Below, one piece after another: positions 16,834 to 26,485 of a stretch of 64,000 nucleotides of DNA (position 1 is its first letter; the number at the start of each line of letters is the position of its first letter). The notes under the pieces were generated by a model. That model searched no databases. It worked only from the letters and a program-made list of their open reading frames with translations, and was not told the DNA's origin. The translations under genes and the position numbers were made by a program. Where the stretch lies: the NCBI RefSeq assembly GCF_003182355.1, contig NZ_QGTW01000011.1:1-64000 (forward strand). The letters run 5' to 3'. This DNA is from Cytobacillus oceanisediminis (lineage in GTDB: Bacteria > Bacillota > Bacilli > Bacillales > Cytobacillaceae).

Positions 16834-17673
16834 CTAAAATTCATTATCTTTTTTCTGGCAGGATGGACAAAAGACTGTACCCCGGCCTCCTGTCACGGTC
16901 CTTTCAAGAGTATTTCCGCAGACTTTACACTCTTCTCCTTTTCGCCCGTAAACATAAAGTTCCAATTGGAACATGCCGATTTCCCCTTGGGAATTTACAT
17001 AGGAGCGAATGGTACTCCCTCCCTTTTCTACCGCTTCCTTAAGGGTGTCGGAAATCTCCTTATGGAGCGTTTCCAATTCCTCCCTTGATAAGCTGTTTGC
17101 CGGTCTTTCCGGATGGATGCGGGAACGGAATAATGCTTCATCAACATAAATATTCCCAAGGCCGACAATTGTTTTCTGGTCAAGAAGCGCTGTTTTGATA
17201 TTTCTCGTCGTCTTTGCCAGCCTTGCAGCGAGCTCGTCCACTGTGAAATCCTCGGCAAATGGCTCCGGACCCAGATGGGAAAGCGGAAGCATGTTAAATT
17301 CATCGCCTTTTGCATACAAGTGCATCGTCCCGAATTTGCGGACGTCCTTATACCGAAGCTCCGTTCCATCTGTAAAATGAAATATGACATGCGTATGTTT
17401 TTCAACGGGCTCGTCTTTCGGAAAAAGCCCGTATCTTCCTTCCATTCTTAAGTGGGATATAAGGGCATAATCATCTGTATATAGAATCAAAAACTTGCCT
17501 CTCCTGCCTATTTCCCGAAAGGTTTGTCCGGCTATAGCATCCTGAAATTGGGAGACCTCGTCAGGATGCTTAACCATTTTTGGCCAGAAAACAGATACAT
17601 GTGCAATTGTTCTATTAACAACCAATTCCTGGAGTGTCCTTCTGACCGTTTCAACCTCAGGAAGTTCAGGCAT
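16834..17673 (-). CDS. mutM: Formamidopyrimidine-DNA glycosylase (Fpg/MutM)
   Basis: MutM removes 8-oxoguanine and ring-opened purines and nicks the resulting abasic site. The 279-residue protein begins with the catalytic MPELPEVETVRR (Pro2 nucleophile, Glu3). It has the helix-two-turn-helix region (IVGLGNIYVDEALF near 166) and ends in the zinc finger CKVCGN...CPSCQ. It follows polA on the same strand, as in B. subtilis, forming a DNA repair pair. Confidence 0.98.
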   Translation of the reverse strand: MPELPEVETVRRTLQELVVNRTIAHVSVFWPKMVKHPDEVSQFQDAIAGQTFREIGRRGKFLILYTDDYALISHLRMEGRYGLFPKDEPVEKHTHVIFHFTDGTELRYKDVRKFGTMHLYAKGDEFNMLPLSHLGPEPFAEDFTVDELAARLAKTTRNIKTALLDQKTIVGLGNIYVDEALFRSRIHPERPANSLSREELETLHKEISDTLKEAVEKGGSTIRSYVNSQGEIGMFQLELYVYGRKGEECKVCGNTLERTVTGGRGTVFCPSCQKKDNEF

Positions 17674-17934
17674 ATAAATCCCTCCAATTCGAAAAGCGCA
17701 GTGCGCATTAAAGTAATATTATTCAATTAAAACAGGAAAACATTAGATGACATAGCCCTCATCAAAGTAAAGAAAAGGGGTGTAGAAGGATCTATCCCCC
17801 TGCAAACGGAGAATTTGGGCGTCATAAACGCTTTGAGAAAAATAGTCTCTTCAAGCTAATGTTCCCTGTCGTTCAACGTTTCCAGCCGCAACCAAAAACG
17901 GTGATTTACTATGGCAGCCATAAAACTAAAAGAA

Positions 17935-20568
17935 TTACTTTGCATCAAACCATGTAGGCCCATAAGAATAATCAACCTTCAATGGAACCTTCAGTTCTAC
18001 GGCATTTTCCATTACATCAGGCACAATCTTTTTAAGTGTCTCTATTTCTTCCTCGGGAGCTTCAAAGATCAGTTCATCGTGTACCTGCAGCAATAACCGT
18101 GCTTTAACACCCTCATCCAGCAGGCGGTCTGCCATGTCAATCATCGCCTTTTTAATAATATCTGCAGCGCTTCCCTGGATTGGTGTGTTCATTGCCGTCC
18201 GCTCTGCAAAGCTGCGCAGGTTAAAGTTACGGCTGGTGATTTCAGGCAAGTATCTTCTCCTGTGGAGGAGGGTTGATACATAACCCTTTTGCTTGGCATC
18301 ATGTATGATATCGTCCATATATTGCCTTACCCCTGGATAGCTTTCCAGGTAGCGGTCAATAAACTTTCCGGCTTCCTTTCGTGTAATGCCCAGGCTTTGG
18401 GAAAGCCCATAATCACTTATTCCATATACAATCCCAAAGTTAACGGCCTTTGCATGTCGGCGCATATTGGATGTTACTTCATCCGTACTGACATGGAATA
18501 CTTCCATCGCCGTCTTCGTATGAATGTCCATATCTTCATTAAAGGCTTCAATAAGCTTTTCATCGTCTGCAATATGCGCTAGTACTCGCAGCTCAATTTG
18601 CGAATAATCTGCTGCAAAAATGACCCAGCCTTTTTCTGAAGGAACGAATGCCTGCCTGATTTTTCTTCCTTCTTCTAAACGTATCGGGATATTTTGCAGG
18701 TTCGGATCTGTGGAGCTTAATCTTCCTGTTTGTGTAAGAGCCTGATTAAATCTTGTATGAACCTTGCCTGTCTCTTTGTTAACAACCTTCAGCAAGCCCT
18801 CGATATATGTGGATTGCAGCTTGCCAAGCTGGCGGTAATGCAGGATATCCCGGATAATTTCATGTTCACTTTCCAGCTTTTCAAGGACATCAGCAGAAGT
18901 TGAGTAACCTGTTTTTGTTTTCTTAATAACAGGCAAGCCCAATTTTTCAAAAAGGATAATCCCCAGCTGCTTTGGAGAATTGATGTTAAAAGCCTCTCCC
19001 GCAAGCAGGTGTATTCGCTTTTCAATTTCATCCAATTTAGAAAGCAGATCTTGGCCCATTGCTTTCAACCGCTCAAGATCGACTTTGATCCCTGTTGATT
19101 CCATATCAGCCAAAATTAATGATAATGGCATTTCCAAATCGTAAAACAGCTCTGCCTGCTGGTTTTCTTTTAGTTCATTATCCAACTTTTCCTTCAGCGC
19201 CAGCAGTGCTGCAGCCTTCCTTGCCAAATGTCCCGCAAGTTCCTTTTCTTCAGGTATTCTTCTTTTGGCTCCCTTTCCATAAAAAGCTTCATCTGATTGA
19301 ATCGCAGTGTACCCATGATTTTTAGCAACTGAAGCAATATCTTCAATTGTTTGGGATGGATTAATCAAATATGAAGCAATGTACAAGTCAAAATCTGCTC
19401 CTTTTAGATGGATGCCGTGATGGCGAAGGGAAACCTCGGACCTTTTTGCATCATACACGGTTTTCTTTTTTGTCTCATCCTCAGCCCACTTTTTAAACAC
19501 TTCCGACTCAAGTGCTTTATCTTTGGCAAGAAAGAAGCTGCCATTTTCGTTGGCAATAGAAAAACCGATGATATCAGCATAATGGTAATTATCTTCAAGA
19601 ACTTCAACATAAAATGCATTTTCATCTGAAAATATCTCTTCGTTAATTTCTTCTGCAATTGTAAATTCAATTTCTTCGAGATTCTCTTCAACTGCTTCAG
19701 TATCGCCGCCAAGCTTTTCTAGCAGGGAGTTAAAGCCGAGCTCTTTGAAAATGCCCACGACTTTCTCTTTTTCATATCCTTCATACTCAACATCATCAAT
19801 CTTTATTTCTACCGGGGCCTCTCTTGTAATGGTAGCGAGCTCTTTGCTCATCAGGGCTTGCTCCTTGAACTCTTCCAGCTTTTCCTTCAGCTTTTTCCCG
19901 CTGACCTTTTCGATTGAATTCAATAATTCTTCAAGTGTACCAAATTCCTTCAGCAATTTAAGCGCCGTTTTTTCCCCCACTCCCGGAACTCCAGGAATAT
20001 TATCCGAACTATCCCCCATAAGGCCTTTCATATCAATAATACGGTCGGCTGTAATCCCGTACTTCTCTTCTATATGGGCGGGAGTATACTCCTCGATATC
20101 CGTGATGCCTTTTCTCGTTATGCTGACAGTAACAGTATCTGAACTAAGCTGCGTCAAATCCTTGTCCCCGGAAATAACTTTTACTTCATAACCGTCTTTT
20201 TCAGCTTGAAGCGACAGTGTGCCAATAATATCATCTGCTTCATAGTTTTCCAGTTCATACCTGGAAATTCCGTAGGCATCAAGGAGCTCCCGGATATAAG
20301 GAAATTGCTCCGAAAGCTCTGGCGGCGTTTTTTGCCTTCCACCTTTATACTCACTGAATGTTTTATGGCGGAATGTTGTTTTCCCGGCGTCAAAGGCTAC
20401 AAGCAAATGAGTAGGCTTTTCATCCTCCAGAATTCTCTGCAGCATCATTGTAAACCCGTAAACTGCATTTGTATGTACTCCCTTATCATTGTTTAAAAGC
20501 GGCAATGCGAAAAATGCACGATACGCGATGCTGTTGCCATCTATTAGAACCAGCTTCTTTTTATCCAA
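17935..20568 (-). CDS. polA: DNA polymerase I
   Basis: PolA fills repair gaps and removes RNA primers. The 877-residue protein has a 5'-3' flap nuclease domain (about 1-295), a degenerate 3'-5' exonuclease domain, and the polymerase domain (motif A DYSQIELRVLAHI, motif B RRHAKAVNFGIVYG, motif C VHDELIFE). The exonuclease motif I reads AFYVEVLED instead of an Asp-x-Glu pair, so proofreading is expected to be absent, as in other Bacillus PolA proteins. The start is TTG at 20,568 behind GGAGGAG; earlier codons lack a ribosome binding site. Confidence 0.97.
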   Translation of the reverse strand: MDKKKLVLIDGNSIAYRAFFALPLLNNDKGVHTNAVYGFTMMLQRILEDEKPTHLLVAFDAGKTTFRHKTFSEYKGGRQKTPPELSEQFPYIRELLDAYGISRYELENYEADDIIGTLSLQAEKDGYEVKVISGDKDLTQLSSDTVTVSITRKGITDIEEYTPAHIEEKYGITADRIIDMKGLMGDSSDNIPGVPGVGEKTALKLLKEFGTLEELLNSIEKVSGKKLKEKLEEFKEQALMSKELATITREAPVEIKIDDVEYEGYEKEKVVGIFKELGFNSLLEKLGGDTEAVEENLEEIEFTIAEEINEEIFSDENAFYVEVLEDNYHYADIIGFSIANENGSFFLAKDKALESEVFKKWAEDETKKKTVYDAKRSEVSLRHHGIHLKGADFDLYIASYLINPSQTIEDIASVAKNHGYTAIQSDEAFYGKGAKRRIPEEKELAGHLARKAAALLALKEKLDNELKENQQAELFYDLEMPLSLILADMESTGIKVDLERLKAMGQDLLSKLDEIEKRIHLLAGEAFNINSPKQLGIILFEKLGLPVIKKTKTGYSTSADVLEKLESEHEIIRDILHYRQLGKLQSTYIEGLLKVVNKETGKVHTRFNQALTQTGRLSSTDPNLQNIPIRLEEGRKIRQAFVPSEKGWVIFAADYSQIELRVLAHIADDEKLIEAFNEDMDIHTKTAMEVFHVSTDEVTSNMRRHAKAVNFGIVYGISDYGLSQSLGITRKEAGKFIDRYLESYPGVRQYMDDIIHDAKQKGYVSTLLHRRRYLPEITSRNFNLRSFAERTAMNTPIQGSAADIIKKAMIDMADRLLDEGVKARLLLQVHDELIFEAPEEEIETLKKIVPDVMENAVELKVPLKVDYSYGPTWFDAK

Positions 20569-20649
20569 ATAAAATCTCCTCCTCAAGAAAAACGCAATGC
20601 TATCAGATAAATACCCTGGTAAATCTGAAGTATCAGCTTTATAAAATTA

Positions 20650-20711
20650 TAAAAACCGTTATTTTCCTTTATTCTATCATGAGCAGATAGAGAAAGAAAA
20701 ATAACGGCTTT
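20650..20711 (-). terminator. Very long hairpin terminator after hflC
   Basis: AAACCGTTATTTTCC...TTCTATC and GATAGAG...AATAACGGCTTT form a stem of about 25 bp with a seven-base loop and few mismatches. The minus-strand RNA then runs into UUUUUAUAAUUUUA. It lies between hflC and polA. Confidence 0.8.
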
Positions 20712-20742
20712 CGCATTAAGAAACCCTATTTTTATCTAATTT

Positions 20743-21675
20743 TTATTCTGTATCTCCCATTAGCAAACGGGCATATGGTGAATCAGATGGAAGAACAATA
20801 ACGGTCTCTCCATTGATTGTCTTTTTGTAGGATTCAAGGGTACGGTATAAAGAGTAGAAGCTAGGGTCTTTTGAGAAAGCTTCATTATATACTTTCGCAG
20901 CTCCCGCTTCCCCTTCAGCACGGATCTCTTCAGCATCTGCCTGGGCCTTCGCAAGGATTTCCCTTACATTTCTGTCTGTTTGTGCAATAATGATGTTTTT
21001 TTGTGCATCACCCTTCGAAAGATATTCCTGTGCTGTTGATTGGCGCTCGGAAATCATTCTTGTATAAACGGATTGCTCATTTTCACCCGGTAAATCTGTC
21101 CGCTTAATCCGAACATCCGTAACAGTGATTCCATAATTGTCATTCGAAAGCAATTCGTTAACTTTAGCGGTAATTTGGTCGTTCAAGGATCCTCTTGAAG
21201 ATTTTTCGTCGTTTATAATTTCATCATAATTGAGCTGGCCCAGTTCGGATCGGGTAACAGAGTAAATGAATTCTTCCATCCTGGCTTCTGCACCCTCTAG
21301 TGTTCTTGCATTGGCAATCATCTTCTTGGGGTCTTCAATTCTCCATACAGCATAATTATCGATAATCATTACCTTTTTATCCCTTGTGTTGATTTCAGCT
21401 TCAGATACATCATAAGTCATCTGGTATTTAGGAAGCGTTGTAACACTTTGAATGAACGGTATTTTATAAGATAACCCGGGTTCACTTTTAATTCTGACAA
21501 CCTCTCCAAATTGCCGGATGACCTTATACTCTCCTTCCTTCACGATAAAAAGATTGCTAAAAAGAATCGCCAATGAGGCAATGATTATGACCAGGAGAAT
21601 TCCAAATCTGGTATAATTTCTCCATTGAAAACTCCCCCCGCGTTCATTTATATTAACCACATTCTGATCACTCAT
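20743..21675 (-). CDS. hflC: HflC, SPFH-domain membrane protein
   Basis: HflC and HflK form a large membrane-anchored SPFH assembly that encloses and modulates FtsH protease in other bacteria. The 310-residue protein has one N-terminal transmembrane segment (about 20-42), a prohibitin-type SPFH domain (EYKVIRQFGEVVRI, KVMIIDNYAVWRIEDP) and a helical tail (ILAKAQADAEEIRAEGEAGAAKVYNEAF). MSDQNVV is the start, behind GGAGGT; it overlaps the end of hflK by 8 bases, so translation is coupled. B. subtilis lacks this pair at this position and uses flotillins FloA/FloT instead. Confidence 0.93.
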   Translation of the reverse strand: MSDQNVVNINERGGSFQWRNYTRFGILLVIIIASLAILFSNLFIVKEGEYKVIRQFGEVVRIKSEPGLSYKIPFIQSVTTLPKYQMTYDVSEAEINTRDKKVMIIDNYAVWRIEDPKKMIANARTLEGAEARMEEFIYSVTRSELGQLNYDEIINDEKSSRGSLNDQITAKVNELLSNDNYGITVTDVRIKRTDLPGENEQSVYTRMISERQSTAQEYLSKGDAQKNIIIAQTDRNVREILAKAQADAEEIRAEGEAGAAKVYNEAFSKDPSFYSLYRTLESYKKTINGETVIVLPSDSPYARLLMGDTE

Positions 21676-22633
21676 TATCCGTACCTCCATCCTCTTTTGG
21701 TTTTGCCTGTTCTTTTTCAAGAGGCCGAATCGGGAAGTATTTCATTGTATTGCCATCATCATTCATAATATAAATTTCTGCTTCAGGCAGAACTTGTTCG
21801 AGTGTTTCGAGGACAAGCCGCTCTCTTGTAATATCCGGGTTATTTTTGTATTCTCCATAAATTTTATTAAAAACTGCTACATCGCCTCGTGCTCTTTCCA
21901 GACGGGCTGCCTTTTCCCCTTCTGCTTTGGAAATGAGGGCATCCTTCTCTCCTTCAGCTTCGTTCATTCTCTGGTTCTTATACTTTTCCGCTTCATTAAG
22001 TTTTGTGTTGGCCGTTTCCCGCGCGTCTGTTACATCGGTGAACGCCTTTCTGACATCTTCATTCGGCAGTTCAACATCCTGAAGCTTCACGGCCAGCACC
22101 GAAATCCCAATATCATATTTATTTACCAGGGAGGTTAGCAGTTCCCTGACTTCAGCCTCTATTTCCGCTTTTCCAGAGGTTAAAGCATCATCAATTTTGG
22201 AGCTTCCTATAATACTTCTCAACGATGCTGAAGTAGAATCATAAAGTACTTCTTCCGGATCTTCAGCATTGTAAAGATATTTCTCAGGATCCGTTATTTT
22301 CCATTGTACTACCAGATCTGCCAGAACAATATTTTCATCTCCTGTAATCATTTTCGTTTCTTCTGGGAAATCCTTTATTTCCCCATCCTTTTCTTCATAG
22401 CCAAATTGCAGGGAAAAAGTCTCTTTCGAAAGCTTCTCTACACTTTGGATAGGCCATGGCAATTTAAAATGAAGTCCTGGTTCCGTAATACCCTCTTCAA
22501 CTTTTCCAAAGGTTAAAATAACCGCCTGATCTGATTCATCGACCGTGTACCATGTAGTAAAAGCCACCATACTTAAAATAACAATTGCCAGAACGAGGCC
22601 CACAATTGTGTAAATTCTCTTAAGACTGACCAT
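21668..22633 (-). CDS. hflK: HflK, SPFH-domain membrane protein
   Basis: The 321-residue partner of HflC: one transmembrane segment (about 7-27), an SPFH domain (DQAVILTFGKVEEGITEPGL, KMITGDENIVLADLVVQWKI) and a long charged coiled coil rich in EAEGEKDALISKAEGEKAA. The tail ends in a Pro/Lys/Asp-rich stretch. MVSLKRIY is the start, with GGGGAGAGG before it. A perfect sigma-W promoter lies 42 bases upstream, which puts the pair in the envelope-stress regulon by inference. Confidence 0.93.
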   Translation of the reverse strand: MVSLKRIYTIVGLVLAIVILSMVAFTTWYTVDESDQAVILTFGKVEEGITEPGLHFKLPWPIQSVEKLSKETFSLQFGYEEKDGEIKDFPEETKMITGDENIVLADLVVQWKITDPEKYLYNAEDPEEVLYDSTSASLRSIIGSSKIDDALTSGKAEIEAEVRELLTSLVNKYDIGISVLAVKLQDVELPNEDVRKAFTDVTDARETANTKLNEAEKYKNQRMNEAEGEKDALISKAEGEKAARLERARGDVAVFNKIYGEYKNNPDITRERLVLETLEQVLPEAEIYIMNDDGNTMKYFPIRPLEKEQAKPKEDGGTDNE

Positions 22634-22674
22634 TTCCTCTCCCCTTTCCCTCTTCTTATTTCTATAACTCTTCA

Positions 22675-22700
22675 TACGCTTTAATTACGAAAAGGTTTCA
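22675..22700 (-). promoter_or_regulatory. Sigma-W promoter of hflK-hflC
   Basis: On the minus strand TGAAAC (22,700-22,695) and CGTA (22,678-22,675) are separated by exactly 16 bases, a perfect sigma-W consensus. The hflK start is 42 bases further on. Confidence 0.85.
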
Positions 22701-22825
22701 GAAATATGACAAAAAAGGAGAGGAATTGTTTTATCCATGAGATATATAAGGGGATATAAGTTCGTTAATTTATTTGTGAAATAGATTGAAATAAAACTTA
22801 AGGTATAAAACTTCTTAATAAATAT

Positions 22826-23042
22826 GCTCTATTAAGCTTGCGCCCAGCAAACCCCGGGCCCGGGCTGTCCTAATCTCTACAATCACTAAGCCTTGTCGGG
22901 TCGGTCGCCCTTTGACTCGATCTCCCTCAGGACATTGAACCAGTATCCGCGAGAGAATACCGCTCGAAGGACATTCAAATCTATATTCGGGGATCTCAAG
23001 CCTTCCGCTCCAATCAGCAGGATGACAATGTGCTTTAACATA
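22826..23042. repeat. MITE-like repeat, family A copy 2 (diverged)
   Basis: It begins GCTCTATTAAGC and ends GCTTTAACATAGC, which form terminal inverted repeats. The right arm contains CCTTCCGCTCCAATCAGCAGG as in other copies, but the core differs (GGGCCCGGGCTGTCC). It lies between hflK and phoR; together with the sigma-W promoter and the phoR terminator it accounts for this 571-base gap. Confidence 0.75.
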
Positions 23043-23044
23043 GC

Positions 23045-23088
23045 AAAAAAATAAGAAAGGCGAAAGCGGGGTCAGCTTTCACCTTTCT
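23045..23088 (-). terminator. Terminator of phoPR
   Basis: AGAAAGGTGAAAGC and GCTTTCGCCTTTCT form a stem with a seven-base loop, followed on the minus strand by TTATTTTTTT. It lies about 120 bases past the phoR stop. Confidence 0.85.
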
Positions 23089-23204
23089 CTATGGCTCCTT
23101 GGATGAAGGGGTTTAACAATTAAGATTTTAACAACACAATGTAAAGGGAACATAAATCAGTTGTAAAAATAATGTAAAGTTAACTTTTCCACTTCATCCA
23201 ATTA

Positions 23205-24977
23205 TTACATTGATTCATTAAATTTTTTAGGAAGTTCTATTGTAAAGGATGTTCCTTTGCCAACTTCGCTTTTTACCGTTATGGAGCCCCTATGAGCTTC
23301 AACCAAATGCTTTACAATCGCAAGTCCGAGTCCTGTTCCGCCGGAATTCCTGCTCCGTGCTTTATCGACCCGATAAAAACGTTCGAAGATACGGGGAATT
23401 TCTTTTGCTTCAATTCCAATGCCTGTGTCGGTTATTTCAGTTACCACTGCCGTACCGGTCTCATGTAACGAAATATAAATGGTCCCTTGATTCGGAGTAT
23501 AGGAGATCGCATTAGATATTATATTAATAAATACCTGCTTTAGCCGATGTACATCTCCATCAATGCAGATTGGCTTTTTCTCCCTCTTATAATCAAAAAC
23601 AATACCCTTTTCAACAGCTTTTCCTTTCGTTATGGCCAATACTTCATCAAGTACCACAGTCAAATCCATTGGCTGAATGGATAAGCTGAATCCCTGCTTC
23701 TCGATTTTGGATAAGTCCAGTAAATCTTGAATGAGGGACTGCAGCCGATCGCTTTCCTTCAATATAATATTCAGGAAATCCTTCAAAGCCTGCTTGTCCT
23801 CCATAGCCCCGTCCAATAGTGTTTCCGAAAAGCCCTTGATTGAAGTAATTGGTGTTTTCAGCTCATGGGAAACATTCGCTACAAAATCCTTCCTCATCTG
23901 CTCAAGCTTCTTTAGCTCTGTAATATCATGAAAAACCAGCAATATTCCCTTCCACTCATCATTGGTTCCGATAATAGGAACACCGTATACTTCAAAATAG
24001 CGTCTTTCTATATTCACAGGAATGATCAATTGCCTTTTCACTTTTTGCTCGGTCATGAATATCTCTTCTATTATATCTGTAATGCCTTTATGCTCAATAA
24101 CTTCATAATAGAGTTTATACAAATATTCAGAGGGGTTTACGTTAAAAACCTCTTTGTATGGACGGTTAATTAAATTTATATACCCTCGGCTGTCAATCAG
24201 AATGAGGCTGCTGCCCATATTTTCAATAAGAGCCCCTAGCCGGTCTTGTTGCATTTCTCGTGATTTAACCATTTCCTGAAGGTTTCTGGCCAGTACATTA
24301 ATAGAGGTGCTGAGCATGCCTGTTTCGTCTGCTTGATCTTCATAGGTCCTTGCCCGATAATTTCCTTTAGCAAGTTCTATAGCGACCTTAGTCGCTGATT
24401 CGATCGGCTTTGTATAGCGTGCTGTTATCCGCGCCCCAAGCATGATTATGACAAAAAGGGAAAGTCCCAGGCTGATGGTCAAAATCCACCAAATTTGCTG
24501 ATAGGCCTTTTGGGTTTCTGTCATTTTTGTACTTAAAAATATGTAGCCTTCCTGTTCCCCATTTGTAAATAATGGATGCCAATAATAATGCAAATTATAT
24601 CCGCCGGCAACTTCCCAGCCTGTTTGATCATCCTCTTCTTTTTTTAAAATCTCAAAAATAATCTCCTGATGCCTGCCTTGTGTGGTTGCACTTTTATTGC
24701 TGCTATCAAATAAAATCCTTCCCTGATTATCAGAAGCCGTTACACGTACACCAAGAATGTCACTAAATTCATTGACTTTACCATTACTTAGGGAAGTAAT
24801 GCCTCCATTATCCACTACATAGCTGGAAATCATTTCAGTTTCCTTTTTTAAACGTTCATCAAAAGCCTTCAAATAATAGCTTTTAAAAAGCTGGCCCAAG
24901 AGAAGTCCTACTCCAATTAAAACGGCAAATATTAAAGTGAGCAATGCAAAAAGCAGCCGTGACCGGAACCTGGTCAT
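23205..24977 (-). CDS. phoR: Phosphate-responsive sensor histidine kinase PhoR
   Basis: PhoR phosphorylates PhoP when phosphate or wall teichoic acid metabolism signals starvation. The 590-residue protein has transmembrane segments at about 9-30 and 160-182, an extracytoplasmic sensor between them, a HAMP linker and a PAS domain. Then come the HisKA box VSHELKTPITSI and the ATPase motifs (NAISYTPNQG, DTGIGI, GTGLGLAI). Its start overlaps the phoP stop by four bases, so both are made from one message. Confidence 0.95.
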   Translation of the reverse strand: MTRFRSRLLFALLTLIFAVLIGVGLLLGQLFKSYYLKAFDERLKKETEMISSYVVDNGGITSLSNGKVNEFSDILGVRVTASDNQGRILFDSSNKSATTQGRHQEIIFEILKKEEDDQTGWEVAGGYNLHYYWHPLFTNGEQEGYIFLSTKMTETQKAYQQIWWILTISLGLSLFVIIMLGARITARYTKPIESATKVAIELAKGNYRARTYEDQADETGMLSTSINVLARNLQEMVKSREMQQDRLGALIENMGSSLILIDSRGYINLINRPYKEVFNVNPSEYLYKLYYEVIEHKGITDIIEEIFMTEQKVKRQLIIPVNIERRYFEVYGVPIIGTNDEWKGILLVFHDITELKKLEQMRKDFVANVSHELKTPITSIKGFSETLLDGAMEDKQALKDFLNIILKESDRLQSLIQDLLDLSKIEKQGFSLSIQPMDLTVVLDEVLAITKGKAVEKGIVFDYKREKKPICIDGDVHRLKQVFINIISNAISYTPNQGTIYISLHETGTAVVTEITDTGIGIEAKEIPRIFERFYRVDKARSRNSGGTGLGLAIVKHLVEAHRGSITVKSEVGKGTSFTIELPKKFNESM

Positions 24978-25690
24978 TCTCCTTTAGGCTCCTCCAGCTT
25001 ATACCCTAACCCCCGGATTGTTTTAATATAAACTGGTTTTTTTGTATTCTTTTCGATTTTCTCTCTTAAATGGCTTATATGTACATCTACAATTCTTGTA
25101 TCTCCTGCAAAGTCATAATTCCACACTGCGCTTAGAAGCTGATCTCTTGTAAGAACGCGCCCTTTATTTTTAGCAAGATAAAGAAGCAATTCAAACTCTT
25201 TCGGAGTCAATTCAAGGAGCCCTTCCTCAAAATAAGCCTCATAGTGCTCAGGGAATATTTTCAAGCCTCCAATCCGAAATGAATCGGTTTCTTCTGCCTT
25301 CTCCTCAGCAGGCTCTGGCATAAATTGAGTCCTCCGCAAAATGGCTTTAACTCTTGCAACAACTTCACGGGGGCTGAACGGCTTTGTCATATAATCATCT
25401 GCACCCAGTTCAAGGCCAAGTACTTTATCAAATTCATCATCTTTAGCTGTCAGCATCAAAATGGGTATTGAAACTTTTTGCTGCCTAAGCTGCTTGCAAA
25501 CTTCAATGCCATCAAGCTTTGGAAGCATAAGATCCAATACAATAAGATCCGGCTTTTCTAAAACTGCCAGATCCTTTCCCTCCTGGCCATCCATTGCAGT
25601 AATAACCTCATACCCGGCCTGCTGAAGATTATACTGCAGTAAAGTTACAATTGATTGTTCGTCATCTACAACAAGAATCTTTTTATCCAT
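24974..25690 (-). CDS. phoP: Phosphate response regulator PhoP
   Basis: PhoP is the OmpR-type regulator of the phosphate starvation regulon. The 238-residue protein has a receiver domain with phospho-acceptor Asp in LIVLDLMLPKLDG (about residue 53) and Lys in MTKPFSPRE, plus a winged-helix DNA-binding domain (TPKEFELLLYLAKN, VDVHISHLREKI, IRGLGYKL). It is the first gene of phoPR, with CGGAGGATG before the start. A TATAAT box lies about 115 bases upstream. Confidence 0.96.
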   Translation of the reverse strand: MDKKILVVDDEQSIVTLLQYNLQQAGYEVITAMDGQEGKDLAVLEKPDLIVLDLMLPKLDGIEVCKQLRQQKVSIPILMLTAKDDEFDKVLGLELGADDYMTKPFSPREVVARVKAILRRTQFMPEPAEEKAEETDSFRIGGLKIFPEHYEAYFEEGLLELTPKEFELLLYLAKNKGRVLTRDQLLSAVWNYDFAGDTRIVDVHISHLREKIEKNTKKPVYIKTIRGLGYKLEEPKGE

Positions 25691-25863
25691 AACATCCTCC
25701 GATTGAATGTATTACCCCTTTGAAAAAGCTTTAACTGAACTAGCTTCATTTATAAAGAAAGCAGGAATTCTTCTGCCTATTAAACCCCTATTTGCCATAT
25801 CTCTATTATAATATAAACAAAAGGATAATAAGCAACCGAAAGCTAAAGGTTATTTAAAACCTA

Positions 25864-25937
25864 AGCTCTGTTAAACTTGCCTGCTGATTTCCGCACTAAT
25901 CAGCAAAGTGCCATAATCGACAATGGATTTTTAACAT
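25864..25937. repeat. Short (internally deleted) family A element, copy 3
   Basis: Only about 74 bases: the left arm AGCTCTGTTAAACTTGCC, GCTGATTTCCGC, then directly the right arm TAATCAGC and a decayed GATTTTTAACAT end. The whole core found in the long copies is missing. It lies between phoP and the MaoC-like gene's terminator. Confidence 0.75.
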
Positions 25938-25948
25938 AACCAAAACAT

Positions 25949-25978
25949 AAAAAAAGATGTGCATGTTCTGCACATCCT
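25949..25978 (-). terminator. Terminator of the MaoC-like gene
   Basis: GATGTGCA and TGCACATC with a five-base loop, then TTTTTTTATG on the minus strand, just after the stop. Confidence 0.9.
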
Positions 25979-25988
25979 GTTTGCCTTA

Positions 25989-26465
25989 TTAAAAATTTTC
26001 AAGAGCATTTCCATCCATAGGCTGAAGTTTGTACGGAGGACATACAAGAAGCAGGCCATTGATAACTGTTTCTTCCTCTTCATTTGTTCCCTGTACCTTA
26101 ATTTGAATGGTATGGCTACTGGTGTTTACTTCAGTTACCTCGAATAAGAATTGAACTGTCCCATAATGATAGACCGGCTTTACATACTCAATATCCTGTT
26201 TTAAAATATGGCTTCCCGGGCCAGGCAAATATTTTGAAACAGCTGAATTTATAATTCCATTTAGCATCACACTTGGGACAATCGGCTTTTTATAAGGAGT
26301 TTGCGATGCATAGTCATGCTGGATATAAAGCGGGTTCGCATCGTTAGTCAGGCCCAAATATAGCAGTAACTCTTTATCTTCTATCTTTTCTGTTAGCGTT
26401 AATTTCTCGCCTATAGATATTTCTTCAATTTTCCTACCTAATTTTCTTTTCTTTCCAAGCAGCAT
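25989..26465 (-). CDS. MaoC-like hot-dog fold dehydratase/enoyl-CoA hydratase family protein
   Basis: A 158-residue single hot-dog domain of the MaoC family. The Asp/His pair typical of (R)-enoyl-CoA hydratases is suggested by GLTNDANPLYIQHDYA (about 57-72). The substrate is unknown: it may act on an acyl-CoA or merely bind one. GGAGGTG lies 7 bases before the ATG. Immediately upstream is a perfect 14-base cre palindrome, and before that a hairpin with a U-run. Catabolite control of this gene therefore seems likely. It sits between mdh and phoP. Confidence 0.75.
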   Translation of the reverse strand: MLLGKKRKLGRKIEEISIGEKLTLTEKIEDKELLLYLGLTNDANPLYIQHDYASQTPYKKPIVPSVMLNGIINSAVSKYLPGPGSHILKQDIEYVKPVYHYGTVQFLFEVTEVNTSSHTIQIKVQGTNEEEETVINGLLLVCPPYKLQPMDGNALENF

Positions 26466-26485
26466 CTCTCTGCACCTCCGTGTAA

